In this document: positions 16,667 to 26,118 of the stretch, piece by piece | Position numbering within the stretch: position 1 is the first letter of the stretch | Layout: each line of letters begins with the position of its first letter | NCBI GenBank assembly: GCA_012103315.1 | Contig: WLWZ01000001.1 | Coordinates: 682,001 to 746,000 of the forward strand | Source of the DNA: Alphaproteobacteria bacterium | Lineage (GTDB): Bacteria; Pseudomonadota; Alphaproteobacteria; MPNO01; UBA2964 | DNA: 64,000 nucleotides | Direction of reading: 5' to 3' | Position numbers and translations under genes: made by a program | Notes under the pieces: model-generated | Told to the model about the DNA's origin: nothing | Database searches by the model: none | The model's input: only the letters and a program-made list of their open reading frames with translations

Positions 16667-17476
16667 TTACGCCAAGCGGTGTTTTTTTGAACGATGGCGA
16701 GAAAACCCGACCCCAACAACCGCTATGCAAAACAGAATCAATGACGATGGCGCCGTTACCTCGGCGCTTCCTCTGGCATCGACAAAAAGACCAACGCTTG
16801 TAACTGAACCGGCAAGTACGACTACATCAACCGAAAAGGTGGCTGAATCGGTTAGATCTTCAAATGTGCCGTTCACGCCATTTGCTATCGCTAACTCGTC
16901 AACGTGGAAAATATCACTACCAACCTGGTCACCGACGCTGTCAAAAATGAGAGTGTCAATGATGATGCTTGAGAATGCCTGCGCTTTTTGATTGACGCCG
17001 GAAGTTGAAGCCATCAGCGAATACACCCAGTCAATTCCCAATGTCACTGTGATGTCTTCGGTACCAGCGTTACCAAAAAAGATTTCGCCGTTCGTAACTT
17101 GATCTGACTTAGATTGACCCCCGGGAGAAGTGGCGCCGCCGCTCGCCGTCGCGAGGTTCGAAATGCTATCCCCGGCGATCATGGCTAATGGGGTGCCCGA
17201 AATCACAGAAGTGGTTTCGGTTATCGTGGCGGTGCCGGTTCCACCGATAACGGTTCCACTTTCAGAAAGACTAGGTTCCGAGGTGCCTTCAATAGTAAGG
17301 GTTGGTGGTTTGGGAACTGGACCTCCGATTGTACTGAACCCGGTAATCGTGACGATCGCTGACGAACTGGCGCTATAGGTCGCAATAGCATTGGCTGGAC
17401 CGGAATAGGCAATGAACACGCCAAAAGCGGCGATCATCATCGCAATCATCCTGTTCCTGAGCTTCAAACCCGACAT
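16667..17476 (-). CDS. Exported protein with PEP-CTERM-like C-terminal anchor
   Basis: This is a 269-residue secreted protein. A signal peptide spans about 1-30 (SGPANA end). The long body is rich in Thr, Ser, Gly and Val, with few charged residues, as in surface beta-structured proteins. A C-terminal hydrophobic helix, SLILFCIAVVGVGF, is followed by basic residues RHRSKKHR. This tripartite end is the PEP-CTERM layout, but the usual Pro-Glu-Pro box reads TAPSS, so the exosortase signal is degenerate or of another class. There are no enzymatic motifs. It lies in the same small region as the PEP-CTERM protease, suggesting both belong to the surface or matrix. Confidence 0.6.
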   Translation of the reverse strand: MSGLKLRNRMIAMMIAAFGVFIAYSGPANAIATYSASSSAIVTITGFSTIGGPVPKPPTLTIEGTSEPSLSESGTVIGGTGTATITETTSVISGTPLAMIAGDSISNLATASGGATSPGGQSKSDQVTNGEIFFGNAGTEDITVTLGIDWVYSLMASTSGVNQKAQAFSSIIIDTLIFDSVGDQVGSDIFHVDELAIANGVNGTFEDLTDSATFSVDVVVLAGSVTSVGLFVDARGSAEVTAPSSLILFCIAVVGVGFSRHRSKKHRLA

Positions 17477-17660
17477 TAACCAATATTCCAGCGTAAATTT
17501 TCTTCGAGACGGACCCCGCCACCCCTGAAATATGCAAGAATTATGCCATTTTCGTTAAATTGATTGATTCCAAGTGTTTAGCAGAATGGAGAAACCTGAA
17601 TAAATCAAAGATGTAAAGGATTCCGACAGTGCAATTCTTGAGTCTTGAAAGTGAGCGAGA

Positions 17661-18797
17661 TTAATCGAATCTTGCCCACTCTTTTTGAACTTCTATATCG
17701 GTCTCATCATTTTGATGAACGTCGCGCAAATTTTTGAAGGATTCGGGTGTTACAAGGCGCCCGAAGGCCCATACAGCCATTGCCCTTACCAAAGGCGAAG
17801 AGTCTCTCAACTTAGGCTCGACGTGGAGTAATAATTCCGACTTTTCGCTATTGCCAATAGCAATCAGTACATTGCGAATAAATCGGTCCCGGCCCAGCCG
17901 TTTCACAGGAGACCCAGAGAAGACCTGTCTAAATGCTGCGTCATCAAGTTGGACTAAATCCGCTAGCCGGGGCCAACGGAGTTCTAACCGCGCCTCAAGC
18001 TCAGATTCATTGGTTGCGTGAGCGAATTTATTCCAAGGACAAACCGCGAGACAATCGTCGCAACCATAGATCCGATTGCCTATCGGCTTTCTGAATTCGC
18101 GTGGGATATGGCCTTTGTGCTCGATCGTTAAATAGGAAATGCAGCGTCTGGCATCGAGTTGATAGGGGCCTGGGAAAGCGTCTGTTGGACAGGCTGTAAG
18201 GCAGCGAGAACAGCTACCACAACGATCCTGACTCTCAGCATCAACGGTCAAAGATAACGTCGTATATATTTCGCCCAAAAAGAGCCAAGAACCTGCGGTT
18301 TTCGAGACCAGATTGGTATGTTTACCCTGCCAACCTAGCCCGGCTTTCGCCGCGAGAGGTTTTTCCATAACCGGCGCCGTATCGACGAACAATTTAACGT
18401 CGCCATCAAGGTCATCAGCGATAAAGCGTGCTAGAACGCGAAGTTTCTTTTTGGCGACATCGTGATAATCCCGTCCGCGGGCGTAGACAGATATTGAGCC
18501 GCGCTCTGGCTTAGCAAGTGTTGCGAGCGGATCGCCCTCTTGGCCATAATTCAACCCGACGACAATGACGCTCTGGGCATCGGGCCATAAATCTGTGGGT
18601 TGTGAGCGCTGCTGGGTCCGTTCAGCCAACCAGCCCATATCACCGTGATAACCGTTTGAAATGTAGTCGGAGAGCCGTTTTCTAGCATTTTCGCCGAGTG
18701 TCGCTGGGGCAAATCCGACGACATCAAATCCCATAGCGAGGGCTCGATCCCTGATCGCTGCCGTTACAGCTGCTGAATCTGGTGTCGGATTACTCAC
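17661..18797 (-). CDS. queG: Epoxyqueuosine reductase QueG
   Basis: This 378-residue cytoplasmic enzyme catalyses the last step of queuosine synthesis, reducing epoxyqueuosine in tRNA with a cobalamin cofactor and two 4Fe-4S clusters. The ferredoxin-like motifs are [12 protein letters not shown] (C193, C196, C199, C203) and [10 protein letters not shown] (C246, C249, C253). VDTAPVMEK contains the probable catalytic D139. The C-terminal third has alpha-helical HEAT-like character. I start it at GTG 18797, whose GTGA overlaps the stop of queF; the frame is open further upstream, but that would run antiparallel to no motif and inside queF. It is the last gene of the queA-tgt-queF-queG operon. 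Confidence 0.93.
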   Translation of the reverse strand: MSNPTPDSAAVTAAIRDRALAMGFDVVGFAPATLGENARKRLSDYISNGYHGDMGWLAERTQQRSQPTDLWPDAQSVIVVGLNYGQEGDPLATLAKPERGSISVYARGRDYHDVAKKKLRVLARFIADDLDGDVKLFVDTAPVMEKPLAAKAGLGWQGKHTNLVSKTAGSWLFLGEIYTTLSLTVDAESQDRCGSCSRCLTACPTDAFPGPYQLDARRCISYLTIEHKGHIPREFRKPIGNRIYGCDDCLAVCPWNKFAHATNESELEARLELRWPRLADLVQLDDAAFRQVFSGSPVKRLGRDRFIRNVLIAIGNSEKSELLLHVEPKLRDSSPLVRAMAVWAFGRLVTPESFKNLRDVHQNDETDIEVQKEWARFD

Positions 18798-19258
18798 CCG
18801 CGCCCACGATAGGTGGGCACATCCTGATCTGGAATCCACAGGTCTGCTGGCGGCGGACCGCTTTGATAGAACACGTCGATCGGCATGCCACCGCGCGGAT
18901 ACCAATAGCCCCCGATCCTCAGCCAGTGAGGTGCAAGTAATTCTTCCAGCCGTTTTGCGATGCCAACCGTGCAATCTTCATGGAATGCGCCGTGGTTCCG
19001 AAAGGATCCGAGGTATAGTTTTAGGGATTTGCTTTCGACAATCCATTCGTTCGGCGTGTAGTCGATAACCAAGTGCGCAAAGTCCGGCTGTCCGGTAACC
19101 GGGCACAGGCTCGTGAATTCAGGGCAGGTAAAGCGTGCGTGGTACATTGTATCAGCTTGCGGATTACCAACCCGCTCCAGCACAGCTTCCTCAGGTGACG
19201 CTGGCAGAGCCGTATGTGCGCCGAGTTGCGTCGGAGTTTCTTTGCTACCGGTGGTCAT
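18794..19258 (-). CDS. queF: preQ0 reductase QueF (short type)
   Basis: This 154-residue NADPH-dependent nitrile reductase converts preQ0 to preQ1. The thioimide-forming cysteine is C52 in [14 protein letters not shown], with D59 as the acid partner. [16 protein letters not shown] (75-90) is the QueF NADPH/binding signature. The length corresponds to the unimodular, Bacillus-type enzyme rather than the long enterobacterial one. It lies between tgt (16-base gap) and queG (four-base overlap). It uses the product of QueC, whose gene begins at the left edge of the window. Confidence 0.95.
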   Translation of the reverse strand: MTTGSKETPTQLGAHTALPASPEEAVLERVGNPQADTMYHARFTCPEFTSLCPVTGQPDFAHLVIDYTPNEWIVESKSLKLYLGSFRNHGAFHEDCTVGIAKRLEELLAPHWLRIGGYWYPRGGMPIDVFYQSGPPPADLWIPDQDVPTYRGRG

Positions 19259-19274
19259 AGATCAATTCCGTCAT

Positions 19275-20414
19275 CTATTCGGTTTCCGACGCTATCGGGC
19301 CTGCATCCTGTTCTGCATCGAATGTGGCCACAAATTTACTCATTGTGCCACCTTCTATTGCGTTACGCATGTCAGCCATCAGGGTCTGATAGTAATGCAG
19401 GTTATGCAGCGTCAAAAGCATTCCTGCCAACATTTCTCCGGCTTTAATAAGATGATGAAGATAGGCTCGACTATAGTTGGTGCAGACTTTGCAGGTGCAG
19501 GCAGCGTCAAGAGGTCGGTCATCCTCTGTATGTTTGGCATTTCTGAGGTTGAGCGAGCCACCGCGTACAAAGGCTTGTCCAGTCCGGCCAGATCGCGTTG
19601 GGATAACACAATCGAACATGTCGATACCGCGTTGCACAGCACCGACGATGTCCCCTGGTTTGCCAACGCCCATCAAGTAATGTGGTCGTTCGGTCGGCAG
19701 TGTTGGTACTGTGTAGTCGAGAACGTCAAACATGACATCTTGCGGTTCGCCTATGGCGAGGCCGCCCACGGCATAGCCATCGAAACCACTCTCATTTAAG
19801 CGCGCTGCTGACTCGTGGCGAAGTTCAGGATACATGCTGCCCTGAACGATACCGAACAGTCCGTAGCCCGGTCTTTCTGTGAATGCTTCTTTGCAGCGCT
19901 CTGCCCATCGCATGGAAAGTTCCATAGACTTGCGTGCATCTTCCTCTGAGATTGGCCACTCGGTGCATTCATCCAAAACCATCGTGATATTTGATCCAAG
20001 GAGGTTTTGAATTTCTATTGACCGTTCCGGCGCTAGCTCGATTTTTGCGCCGTCTATATGAGACTGGAAGATCACGCCCTGTTCATTGATTGTTCGACGT
20101 TTGGAAAGCGAAAATACTTGATACCCGCCTGAATCTGTCAGAATTGGTTTTGGCCAATTCATGAAACGATGGAGACCACCCAGCTTGGCGACCCGTTCGG
20201 CGGTAGGCCGTAACATAAGGTGATAGGTGTTGCCTAAAATTATTTCGGCACCTGTTGCCGCGACATCTTCCGGCATCATTGCTTTAACTGTTCCCGCCGT
20301 GCCAACAGGCATAAAGGCAGGCGTATTTATCTCGCCATGGGCAGTCGACAGTCGACCTCGACGGGCGGTTCCGTCGGTCGCAAGAAGTTCGAAACTCGTA
20401 CCGACCACAGTCAC
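19275..20414 (-). CDS. tgt: tRNA-guanine transglycosylase
   Basis: This 379-residue enzyme exchanges guanine-34 for preQ1 in GUN-anticodon tRNAs. The catalytic aspartates are D94 in [12 protein letters not shown] and D268 in [20 protein letters not shown] and GGLAIGEP line the base-binding pocket. The zinc ligands begin CTCKVC (306-311), with a downstream histidine. I take the start as GTG 20414 ([10 protein letters not shown]), which overlaps the stop of queA as GTGA, the same coupling as queF/queG. An ATG 27 bases further upstream is possible but overlaps queA more. It is the second gene of the queuosine operon. Confidence 0.95.
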   Translation of the reverse strand: MTVVGTSFELLATDGTARRGRLSTAHGEINTPAFMPVGTAGTVKAMMPEDVAATGAEIILGNTYHLMLRPTAERVAKLGGLHRFMNWPKPILTDSGGYQVFSLSKRRTINEQGVIFQSHIDGAKIELAPERSIEIQNLLGSNITMVLDECTEWPISEEDARKSMELSMRWAERCKEAFTERPGYGLFGIVQGSMYPELRHESAARLNESGFDGYAVGGLAIGEPQDVMFDVLDYTVPTLPTERPHYLMGVGKPGDIVGAVQRGIDMFDCVIPTRSGRTGQAFVRGGSLNLRNAKHTEDDRPLDAACTCKVCTNYSRAYLHHLIKAGEMLAGMLLTLHNLHYYQTLMADMRNAIEGGTMSKFVATFDAEQDAGPIASETE

Positions 20415-21442
20415 GATTCCGGTGCTTTCTCGAGCAAACAAGCGTCGCCATAGGAATAAAAGCGATATTCCATCTTGATCGCATGGGCGTAGGCCATCTT
20501 CATTTTTTCAAGTCCTGCAAAGGCGGAAACCAACATAAACAGCGTCGAGCAGGGAAGGTGAAAATTTGTCATTAGTCTGTCGACAATCCGAAATTCATAG
20601 CCAGGCGTAATAAAAATATCTGTGTCGCCTTCAAACGGAGCAAGTTCCCCGACGGCAGGAGCTGCTGATTCTAAAAGACGTAGCGCAGTAGTGCCACAGG
20701 CCATGACTTTGCCACCATTCTTCTTGGTTTCCATGACCCGCTGAACCGCCACTTCGTCAAGATGCCCCCATTCTGAGTGCATCTTGTGTTCGTCAGTGTC
20801 TTTGACCTTGACCGGTAAGAATGTTCCAGCGCCAACGTGGAGAGTGAGTTCGACAATTTCTACGCCTGCATTACGAATGGCGGTCAGGAGTTCTTCGGTA
20901 AAATGGAGCCCCGCTGTTGGTGCGGCAACGGCACCAGCATGGGCTGCATAGACGGTCTGATAGTCTTGATGGTCGGAATCCTTTCTGCCGTCTTTTCTGC
21001 CGATATAAGGCGGCAGTGGCATAAAACCATTTTCCGCCAGTCCGCTGAAGAGTTCCTGTCCTGAGAACTCGACGACAATTTCACCGCCGTCCTTTTTTTC
21101 TTTGACGGAAGCAAAAAAATTGTGCGAGAATTTAATTGTATCTCCTTCCCGTAATTTTCGTGCCGGACGCGCGAATGCGCTCCAACTCTCATCACCGTTT
21201 CGCTTGTGCAAGGTAATCTCAATGGAGGTCTCGCCGCGAAGACCGCGCAGGCGGCCGGGGATAACTTTTGTGTTGTTGACGACAAGCACGTCGCCGGGCC
21301 TCATGAAGCTCGGTAGATCCCGAATGGCCCGATCAGCAAGATTTTTACCGACATGCAGCATACGCGCTGAATCTCGTGGCGCGGCGGGCTCTTGGGCAAT
21401 TAGCTCTTTTGGTAAATCGAAATCGAAGGCGTCGGTTTTCAT
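20411..21442 (-). CDS. queA: S-adenosylmethionine:tRNA ribosyltransferase-isomerase QueA
   Basis: This 343-residue enzyme transfers and isomerises the ribosyl group of AdoMet onto preQ1-tRNA to give epoxyqueuosine. It starts [20 protein letters not shown], which is diagnostic. Further QueA motifs are [40 protein letters not shown] and [16 protein letters not shown] choose the ATG at 21442, with AAAAGG about seven bases upstream; 21 extra residues in the open frame have no family match. It is the first gene of the operon, and its promoter lies in the roughly 110-base gap to the divergent EamA gene. Confidence 0.95.
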   Translation of the reverse strand: MKTDAFDFDLPKELIAQEPAAPRDSARMLHVGKNLADRAIRDLPSFMRPGDVLVVNNTKVIPGRLRGLRGETSIEITLHKRNGDESWSAFARPARKLREGDTIKFSHNFFASVKEKKDGGEIVVEFSGQELFSGLAENGFMPLPPYIGRKDGRKDSDHQDYQTVYAAHAGAVAAPTAGLHFTEELLTAIRNAGVEIVELTLHVGAGTFLPVKVKDTDEHKMHSEWGHLDEVAVQRVMETKKNGGKVMACGTTALRLLESAAPAVGELAPFEGDTDIFITPGYEFRIVDRLMTNFHLPCSTLFMLVSAFAGLEKMKMAYAHAIKMEYRFYSYGDACLLEKAPES

Positions 21443-21553
21443 GGCCTTTTGGGGATACAGTGAATTGCCAGCGTTGTTTAGCAGGTTTCTGCAAAGCTGT
21501 GCCATCCACTATGAAACATGGTAAGGGAAAGTTCTGCACAGAACGTTTCATAT

Positions 21554-22471
21554 ATGACAGATATTAAATCCCGAATTTCCACGCTGTTCGGCCCGGTGCC
21601 TGATGGTGCTAAGGGGGTTGGGCTAATGCTGGGCTCGGCGGCATCTATTTCTGGGGCGAATGGTGCTGTCCAACATCTGTCACACAGCAATCTGCATGTT
21701 TTCGAAATCGCATTTTTCCGGCAGCTGCTCGGATTGATCTTTATGTCGGCTCTGTTTCTTCGAGGTGGATTACGACCATTAATCACCCGAAAATTTGGCC
21801 TACATGTTTTAAGGTCGGTGCTAAATGTTCTGGCGATGCTGGCGTTCTTTTACGGGTTGAGCCTTGAACCTTTGGCTAAAGTCGTTTCGCTGGGGCTCAC
21901 GGCACCCCTATTCGCAACAATCGGTGCCGTGATCTTCTTGCGGGAACGAATGACCTTGCATCGCTGGATCGCCCTCGGGATTGGCGTTGCTGGAGCCTTG
22001 ATTATCTTAAGACCGGGCGTTCAAGTGGTTTCCCTGGGCGCGCTCATGGTGCTGACGTCGAATACTTTGTGGGCTGTTGCGCTGGTTGTTATCAAAGTGC
22101 TCACCCGAACCGAATCGTCGGTGACGGTGGCGCTCTATTCAAGCCTTCTCCAAACCCCAATCGCTTTTTTGTTTGCGGTATTCTTCTGGCAATGGCCGAC
22201 GGCTGAACAGCTTTTGTGGCTCGCTGGAATCGCCATATTTGGCACCATTTCACAGCTTGCATTAACCGAAGCATTCCGAAAAGCCGACGCGACGCTAGTA
22301 CTGCCGGCAGACTTTACCAAGGTAATCTGGGCAAGCTTGATTGGTTATTTTATCTTTAACCAGGTGCCCGAAATCTGGGTTGGCGTCGGGGCTGTCGTTA
22401 TCTTCTTAGCGGTCTTCTATAATTCCTATTCGGATTCCCGTTCGTCGCGCGCTGAAGCTTCTAAGCCGTAA
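21554..22471 (+). CDS. DMT/EamA family transporter
   Basis: This is a 305-residue inner-membrane protein with about ten helices in two EamA repeats. Family segments are FEIAFFRQLLGLIFMSAL, PLFATIGAVIFLRERMTLHRW, IILRPGVQVVSLGAL and KADATLVLPADFTKVIWASLIG. It starts with about 20 polar residues before helix 1. The start is uncertain: the ATG at 21554 is used here, and one at 21518 is in frame; neither has a clear ribosome site. Its 3' end overlaps the convergent metallopeptidase gene by 46 bases. The substrate is unknown. Confidence 0.85.
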   Translation: MTDIKSRISTLFGPVPDGAKGVGLMLGSAASISGANGAVQHLSHSNLHVFEIAFFRQLLGLIFMSALFLRGGLRPLITRKFGLHVLRSVLNVLAMLAFFYGLSLEPLAKVVSLGLTAPLFATIGAVIFLRERMTLHRWIALGIGVAGALIILRPGVQVVSLGALMVLTSNTLWAVALVVIKVLTRTESSVTVALYSSLLQTPIAFLFAVFFWQWPTAEQLLWLAGIAIFGTISQLALTEAFRKADATLVLPADFTKVIWASLIGYFIFNQVPEIWVGVGAVVIFLAVFYNSYSDSRSSRAEASKP

Positions 22472-23184
22472 CGATGAAGTTCGTGCCCGTTCAGGCGTAA
22501 CCATTTTCGGCCTTTGTTGAAATCGTTCGACAGCTGTTCGACGATATTCCAGAAGCTAGCGGAGTGATTCATTTCAACGAGGTGCGCCACCTCATGGGCA
22601 ACTAGATAATCAAGCACATAGTTGGGCGCCATGACGACGCGCCAGGAGAAATTGAGGTTCCCGTTTGCGGAACAACTACCCCATCGACTTCTAGTATCGC
22701 GGATCGTTAACCGGCCATACGGTCTGTCGAGCATTGTCGATTTTTGTTTGGCGAGGATTGTGATTTCACAGCCAGCTTCGCGCTTATACCAATCCCTAAC
22801 AGCTTTGGATAACCGGGCCTGCGGTGCGGTGACGATCAGCTGATCTTTATCTCTGCGGACATCGGCCCGCTTGGCGTCTTTGTGTCGGATCGTCAGTGGC
22901 TCACCCAAAAAAGGAACGACCCTGCCGTCTTCGAACGGGATAGGGTCGGGGTATTTTTCCAATCGTTCTTCGAGCCAGGCTACTTTATCGTTCAGAAAGG
23001 TAATTCCTTTCTTCTCGGAAAGGCGACCCGGTAAAACCAACTCCGCCTGACCGGTGTCGGGTGCTATTCTTAGTATTACGCGCCGTGATCGAGCACTTCG
23101 TCTGATGTTGACGATGACTGTCTTGCCGCTCGGCAATGCTACCGTGGTACTGTTCAATGCTGAATTTTGTGACATTAGCGTCAT
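22426..23184 (-). CDS. YgjP/M48-like zinc metallopeptidase domain protein
   Basis: This is a 252-residue soluble protein of the DUF45 (YgjP, WLM-related) family. The zinc motif is HEVAHLVEMNH near residue 195, and the family signature DTRSRWGSCSANGNLNFSWRV lies just before it. The N-terminal half (RRSARSRRVILRI, VPFLGEPLTI) matches the family's beta-rich lead-in. Despite the peptidase fold, members have also been linked to nucleotide hydrolysis, so the activity is open. The ATG at 23184 is used; the ATG at 23175 is an alternative. The start region overlaps or abuts the divergent DUF123 gene, and the 3' end overlaps the EamA gene. Confidence 0.8.
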   Translation of the reverse strand: MTLMSQNSALNSTTVALPSGKTVIVNIRRSARSRRVILRIAPDTGQAELVLPGRLSEKKGITFLNDKVAWLEERLEKYPDPIPFEDGRVVPFLGEPLTIRHKDAKRADVRRDKDQLIVTAPQARLSKAVRDWYKREAGCEITILAKQKSTMLDRPYGRLTIRDTRSRWGSCSANGNLNFSWRVVMAPNYVLDYLVAHEVAHLVEMNHSASFWNIVEQLSNDFNKGRKWLRLNGHELHRYGLEASARDERESE

Positions 23185-23206
23185 GATCGCCGATTGGCTG
23201 TACAAG

Positions 23207-23692
23207 ATGCAAGGTGATGAGTTGCTTAAACGGTCTGGGTCTTACGTTCTTCTGATTGAGTTAGAGAACGGTTTCGAAGGCAGCGTCGGGATGCTCGGAG
23301 AGGTCAATCTTCTGGCAGGAAGATATCTTTACTTTGGTAGTGCCCGTGGCCCTGGCGGGATGGCTGCGCGGATCAATCGGCATCTGCGCTCAGACAAGAA
23401 ACCTCATTGGCACATTGATCGAATTACCCTCGCTGGACAGGTAAGCGAAATCTTGGCCGTACCCGAAGACCATGAATGTGACCTCCGCGAAAAAGCGATG
23501 GCTTTGATGAATCTAACAGTTCCGGTGAAGGGTTTTGGTAGTTCCGATTGCAATCGTTGTCCCGCGCATCTGTTAGCGATTTCTGGTGACAGTACCGGTC
23601 TGTTCGCCCGACTGGTAGAAACCGTTGGCGGAAAAATCTATCCAGCGATGTCTTTGTTGCCAACGACGGCGGCACAGCCCTCAACGGTCTGA
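23207..23692 (+). CDS. GIY-YIG nuclease-fold DUF123 protein
   Basis: This protein has about 161 residues and the DUF123 pattern, a divergent GIY-YIG nuclease fold. It begins GSYVLLIELENGFEGSVG (residues 10-27), then AGRYLYFGSARGPGGMAARINRHLR, HWHIDRIT and a cysteine pair SSDCNRCPAHLL. Family members are predicted nucleases, but none is well characterised. The ATG at 23207 avoids overlap with the divergent gene; an ATG at 23183 would overlap its start. The last 55 bases overlap the convergent dehydrogenase gene. Confidence 0.75.
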   Translation: MQGDELLKRSGSYVLLIELENGFEGSVGMLGEVNLLAGRYLYFGSARGPGGMAARINRHLRSDKKPHWHIDRITLAGQVSEILAVPEDHECDLREKAMALMNLTVPVKGFGSSDCNRCPAHLLAISGDSTGLFARLVETVGGKIYPAMSLLPTTAAQPSTV

Positions 23693-24534
23693 CGCATCGT
23701 CCGGCTCTTATCGACGGTCTCACGAATCTCGGAAGCGTAGGGTGATTTGGTCATCAATCCATACAAATCCGCAGAGCCATCATGAAAGCCGGACGGCATG
23801 CCTATAGCCCCCATGGTTTTTGCGATCTCTTCCATTTCACCGATATAGCGGTCGGAGACTGCGGGAAGCGCGGAGGTAAGGTTCTCCATGCGTTTATACA
23901 TAGCCCCCTGGCTGTAGGTGAGTTCGTCGTGAAGATCATTTGCGATGCCGAGTTTTTCGGCTGCCATCAACATCGCCGCATGTAAGGCGCTGGTGCCTTT
24001 GGTGATGCCCGCGTAACACATTTTAACCGCAGAGGCTTTTCCAGCTTCTGGTCCACATTGTTTAATATCGACCCCCTTACCATCAAAGACATTCATCTGT
24101 TCAGCGCCACTCCCGCTGACGTAGAACCGGGTCGGCACTGCCGTACCGGGAGGGTTGCCGACAATACCGCCATCAATATAGGCGGCGCCGGCGGCTTCAA
24201 TTACGGTCCCGATTTGAGCAGCAGTTTCGGGTGATACCGCATTGCAATCAAAATACGGTGGTGTGTGACCCGTCTCCCTCATGGCGGTTGCCACTTGTTC
24301 AGCCTGGGTCAGAGCATCTCCAGGAGGTAAGATAGAAAAGACGATATCAGCTTCTGCTATGACGGATGTGATTGAACCGCAGTCTCTAAACCCCGCAGCG
24401 GCGGCACGCTTTCGTGATGTTTCGCTGCGGCCATCGAGTGCAGTGATAATATCAAACCCGTGTTGCTGAAAGGCCTTGCCGGTGGCGGCACCCATTTCGC
24501 CGGGGCTCAGGATGGCGACAGTTCTAATCGTCAT
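23638..24534 (-). CDS. NAD(P)-dependent dehydrogenase, DUF1932 (6-phosphogluconate/3-hydroxyisobutyrate dehydrogenase-like)
   Basis: This is a 298-residue cytoplasmic enzyme. The Rossmann motif is degenerate: where GxGxxG is expected it reads AILSPGEMGAATG (residues 7-19). The C-terminal helical domain has GKASAVKMCYAGITKGTSALHA, which matches DUF1932. The conserved lysine of the beta-hydroxyacid dehydrogenase class would be in this K-x-x-x-x-x-x-K region. It probably oxidises a beta-hydroxyacid or acts on a related metabolite. GAGGAG lies upstream of the ATG. It stands between an MFS gene (56-base gap) and the convergent DUF123 gene; the MFS gene upstream may share its transcript. Confidence 0.75.
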   Translation of the reverse strand: MTIRTVAILSPGEMGAATGKAFQQHGFDIITALDGRSETSRKRAAAAGFRDCGSITSVIAEADIVFSILPPGDALTQAEQVATAMRETGHTPPYFDCNAVSPETAAQIGTVIEAAGAAYIDGGIVGNPPGTAVPTRFYVSGSGAEQMNVFDGKGVDIKQCGPEAGKASAVKMCYAGITKGTSALHAAMLMAAEKLGIANDLHDELTYSQGAMYKRMENLTSALPAVSDRYIGEMEEIAKTMGAIGMPSGFHDGSADLYGLMTKSPYASEIRETVDKSRTMRQTVEGCAAVVGNKDIAG

Positions 24535-24590
24535 GGTCTACTCCTCGTGAAAGCGATTTTCTCAAGTGTATGATCGCCGAGCCGGTGGCG

Positions 24591-26039
24591 CTAGCGTCCC
24601 GTACGAAATTTCCAGCCCCAACTCACGGCCCGGTAGCAAACGAGGGCCGCTAATGCGGGGATTAGGGCGGTAAAGCCGAGAACCCAAGCGGCCACACGAT
24701 AGATTGTTTCCCTAGATGTCCCTTCGTCTAGTCCGGCCGTGTTTGCAACAAGACCTGCTGCCGCGGCACCAAATGCGACGCCGAGGGCTCGAATGGTCGG
24801 CATCGCGGCGGCGGTGATCGCTTCTTCACCCTCACGCGCGACCCCCATGCCGTAATTCGTCATCAGAACATTTGTAACGCCGATGCCAAACCCAACGAGC
24901 GTGATCCACACTGTTATCATCGTGATGGTGCCCGACAGAATCGAAATCGTGAAGGCCACTGTCGTCACGGCGGCAAATACCATGCCGATAACGGATCCAC
25001 TGCGCTCGCGCATTCCTGTCAGACCGGCCACAGCAATCGAGCCGATCGTCCAGCCTGTAGAAAATACAAGTGACAGATATCCCAATAATAATGGCGTGAC
25101 GTTATGAAGTTCCTTTAGGAATAATGGCGCGAAAATCAGGAGAGTTGTATAGGTGATCGAGATCAAAAAGTATGACCAATAGGCGAGCCCAACTGGTGAT
25201 ATCAACGATAATGCGTGGCTGGGAAATAGTTTGGTTTCAGATGCCTGATCTCGTCGGAAAGTTATCCAAACGAGAAAAACCGCTAGCAATATAAGCACGG
25301 TGCTGGCCAATGGATCTTTGTACTGGCCGGTCAGCCCTACTGACATTACGCCAGCGGCGAGCATGAGGAGTCGGCGCCAAGGCAGTTGCCTAAGAGTCTC
25401 GGAGATCGGTTTTTCGGGAATAAGTTTCCACGACATTAAGACAAACGCTATGACAAACGGAGCCTGTGCCCAAAATGCACCGCGCCAATATTCGAATTCC
25501 GCAAAAACCCCACCAATCCCCGGTCCAAAAAACGATGCAACCGTCCATGTTGTTGAAATTGTTGCTAGAATTCTAGTTCTAATGGAGGGTGCATAAAGGT
25601 CGCTAATAAGCGCCATTGATTGCGCGATAACCAAGCCGCCGCCTATGCCTTTTAAAACTCGAGCGGCTAGGAGAGTTCCCATATCGGGCGGAATGGCGCA
25701 GGCAACGGTTCCTACTAGTAGGATCAAGCCACCCCATACATAGCCGCGTCGTGTCCCTAATCGGGCCCGGAAATGGCCGCCCGCTGCGGAACCGACAATA
25801 GTCCCGACCATGTAGAGCATCGATGTCCAGGCATAAAAGGAAATGCCGCCGATATCGGCGACCACTGTTGGCATGATTGTCGTGATGACAAAGATATCAA
25901 TGGCGTGCAGGGCGATGCCAAGATTAAGAAGAATTGTGTATGGTCCTAGACCGCCGCGCAAAAGATCCATCCAACTGGATTTTTGATCTTTTGTATCGTT
26001 CGATTTGGTGTCGGCGGAATCAGGTGGGGATGGGGACAT
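24591..26039 (-). CDS. MFS transporter (DHA2-like)
   Basis: This is a 482-residue inner-membrane protein with 12-14 helices. The A-motif region between helices 2 and 3 reads GHFRARLGTRRGYVWGG, and KGIGGGLVIAQSMALISDLYAP fits the drug:H+ antiporter branch. The first 30 residues are polar and rich in Ser/Asp/Lys. It is likely a proton-coupled exporter of small molecules. No clear ribosome site is seen at the chosen ATG (26039). A 79-base gap separates it from the divergent luciferase-like gene. Confidence 0.8.
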   Translation of the reverse strand: MSPSPPDSADTKSNDTKDQKSSWMDLLRGGLGPYTILLNLGIALHAIDIFVITTIMPTVVADIGGISFYAWTSMLYMVGTIVGSAAGGHFRARLGTRRGYVWGGLILLVGTVACAIPPDMGTLLAARVLKGIGGGLVIAQSMALISDLYAPSIRTRILATISTTWTVASFFGPGIGGVFAEFEYWRGAFWAQAPFVIAFVLMSWKLIPEKPISETLRQLPWRRLLMLAAGVMSVGLTGQYKDPLASTVLILLAVFLVWITFRRDQASETKLFPSHALSLISPVGLAYWSYFLISITYTTLLIFAPLFLKELHNVTPLLLGYLSLVFSTGWTIGSIAVAGLTGMRERSGSVIGMVFAAVTTVAFTISILSGTITMITVWITLVGFGIGVTNVLMTNYGMGVAREGEEAITAAAMPTIRALGVAFGAAAAGLVANTAGLDEGTSRETIYRVAAWVLGFTALIPALAALVCYRAVSWGWKFRTGR

Positions 26040-26118
26040 CGATGCAGTCTATGCGGCCCATTGAACCAGGCCAAGGCAATCCGGTGCATTCACGTGCAAC
26101 TATGTTTAAAATGCCTCT

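Noticed and set aside
21531..21544. GTTCTG-CA-CAGAAC palindrome upstream of the EamA gene at 21554, resembling a LexA site
   Set aside because: Alphaproteobacterial LexA boxes are direct repeats GTTC-N7-GTTC, which this does not match, and the downstream gene is not a damage-response gene. A chance palindrome is more likely.
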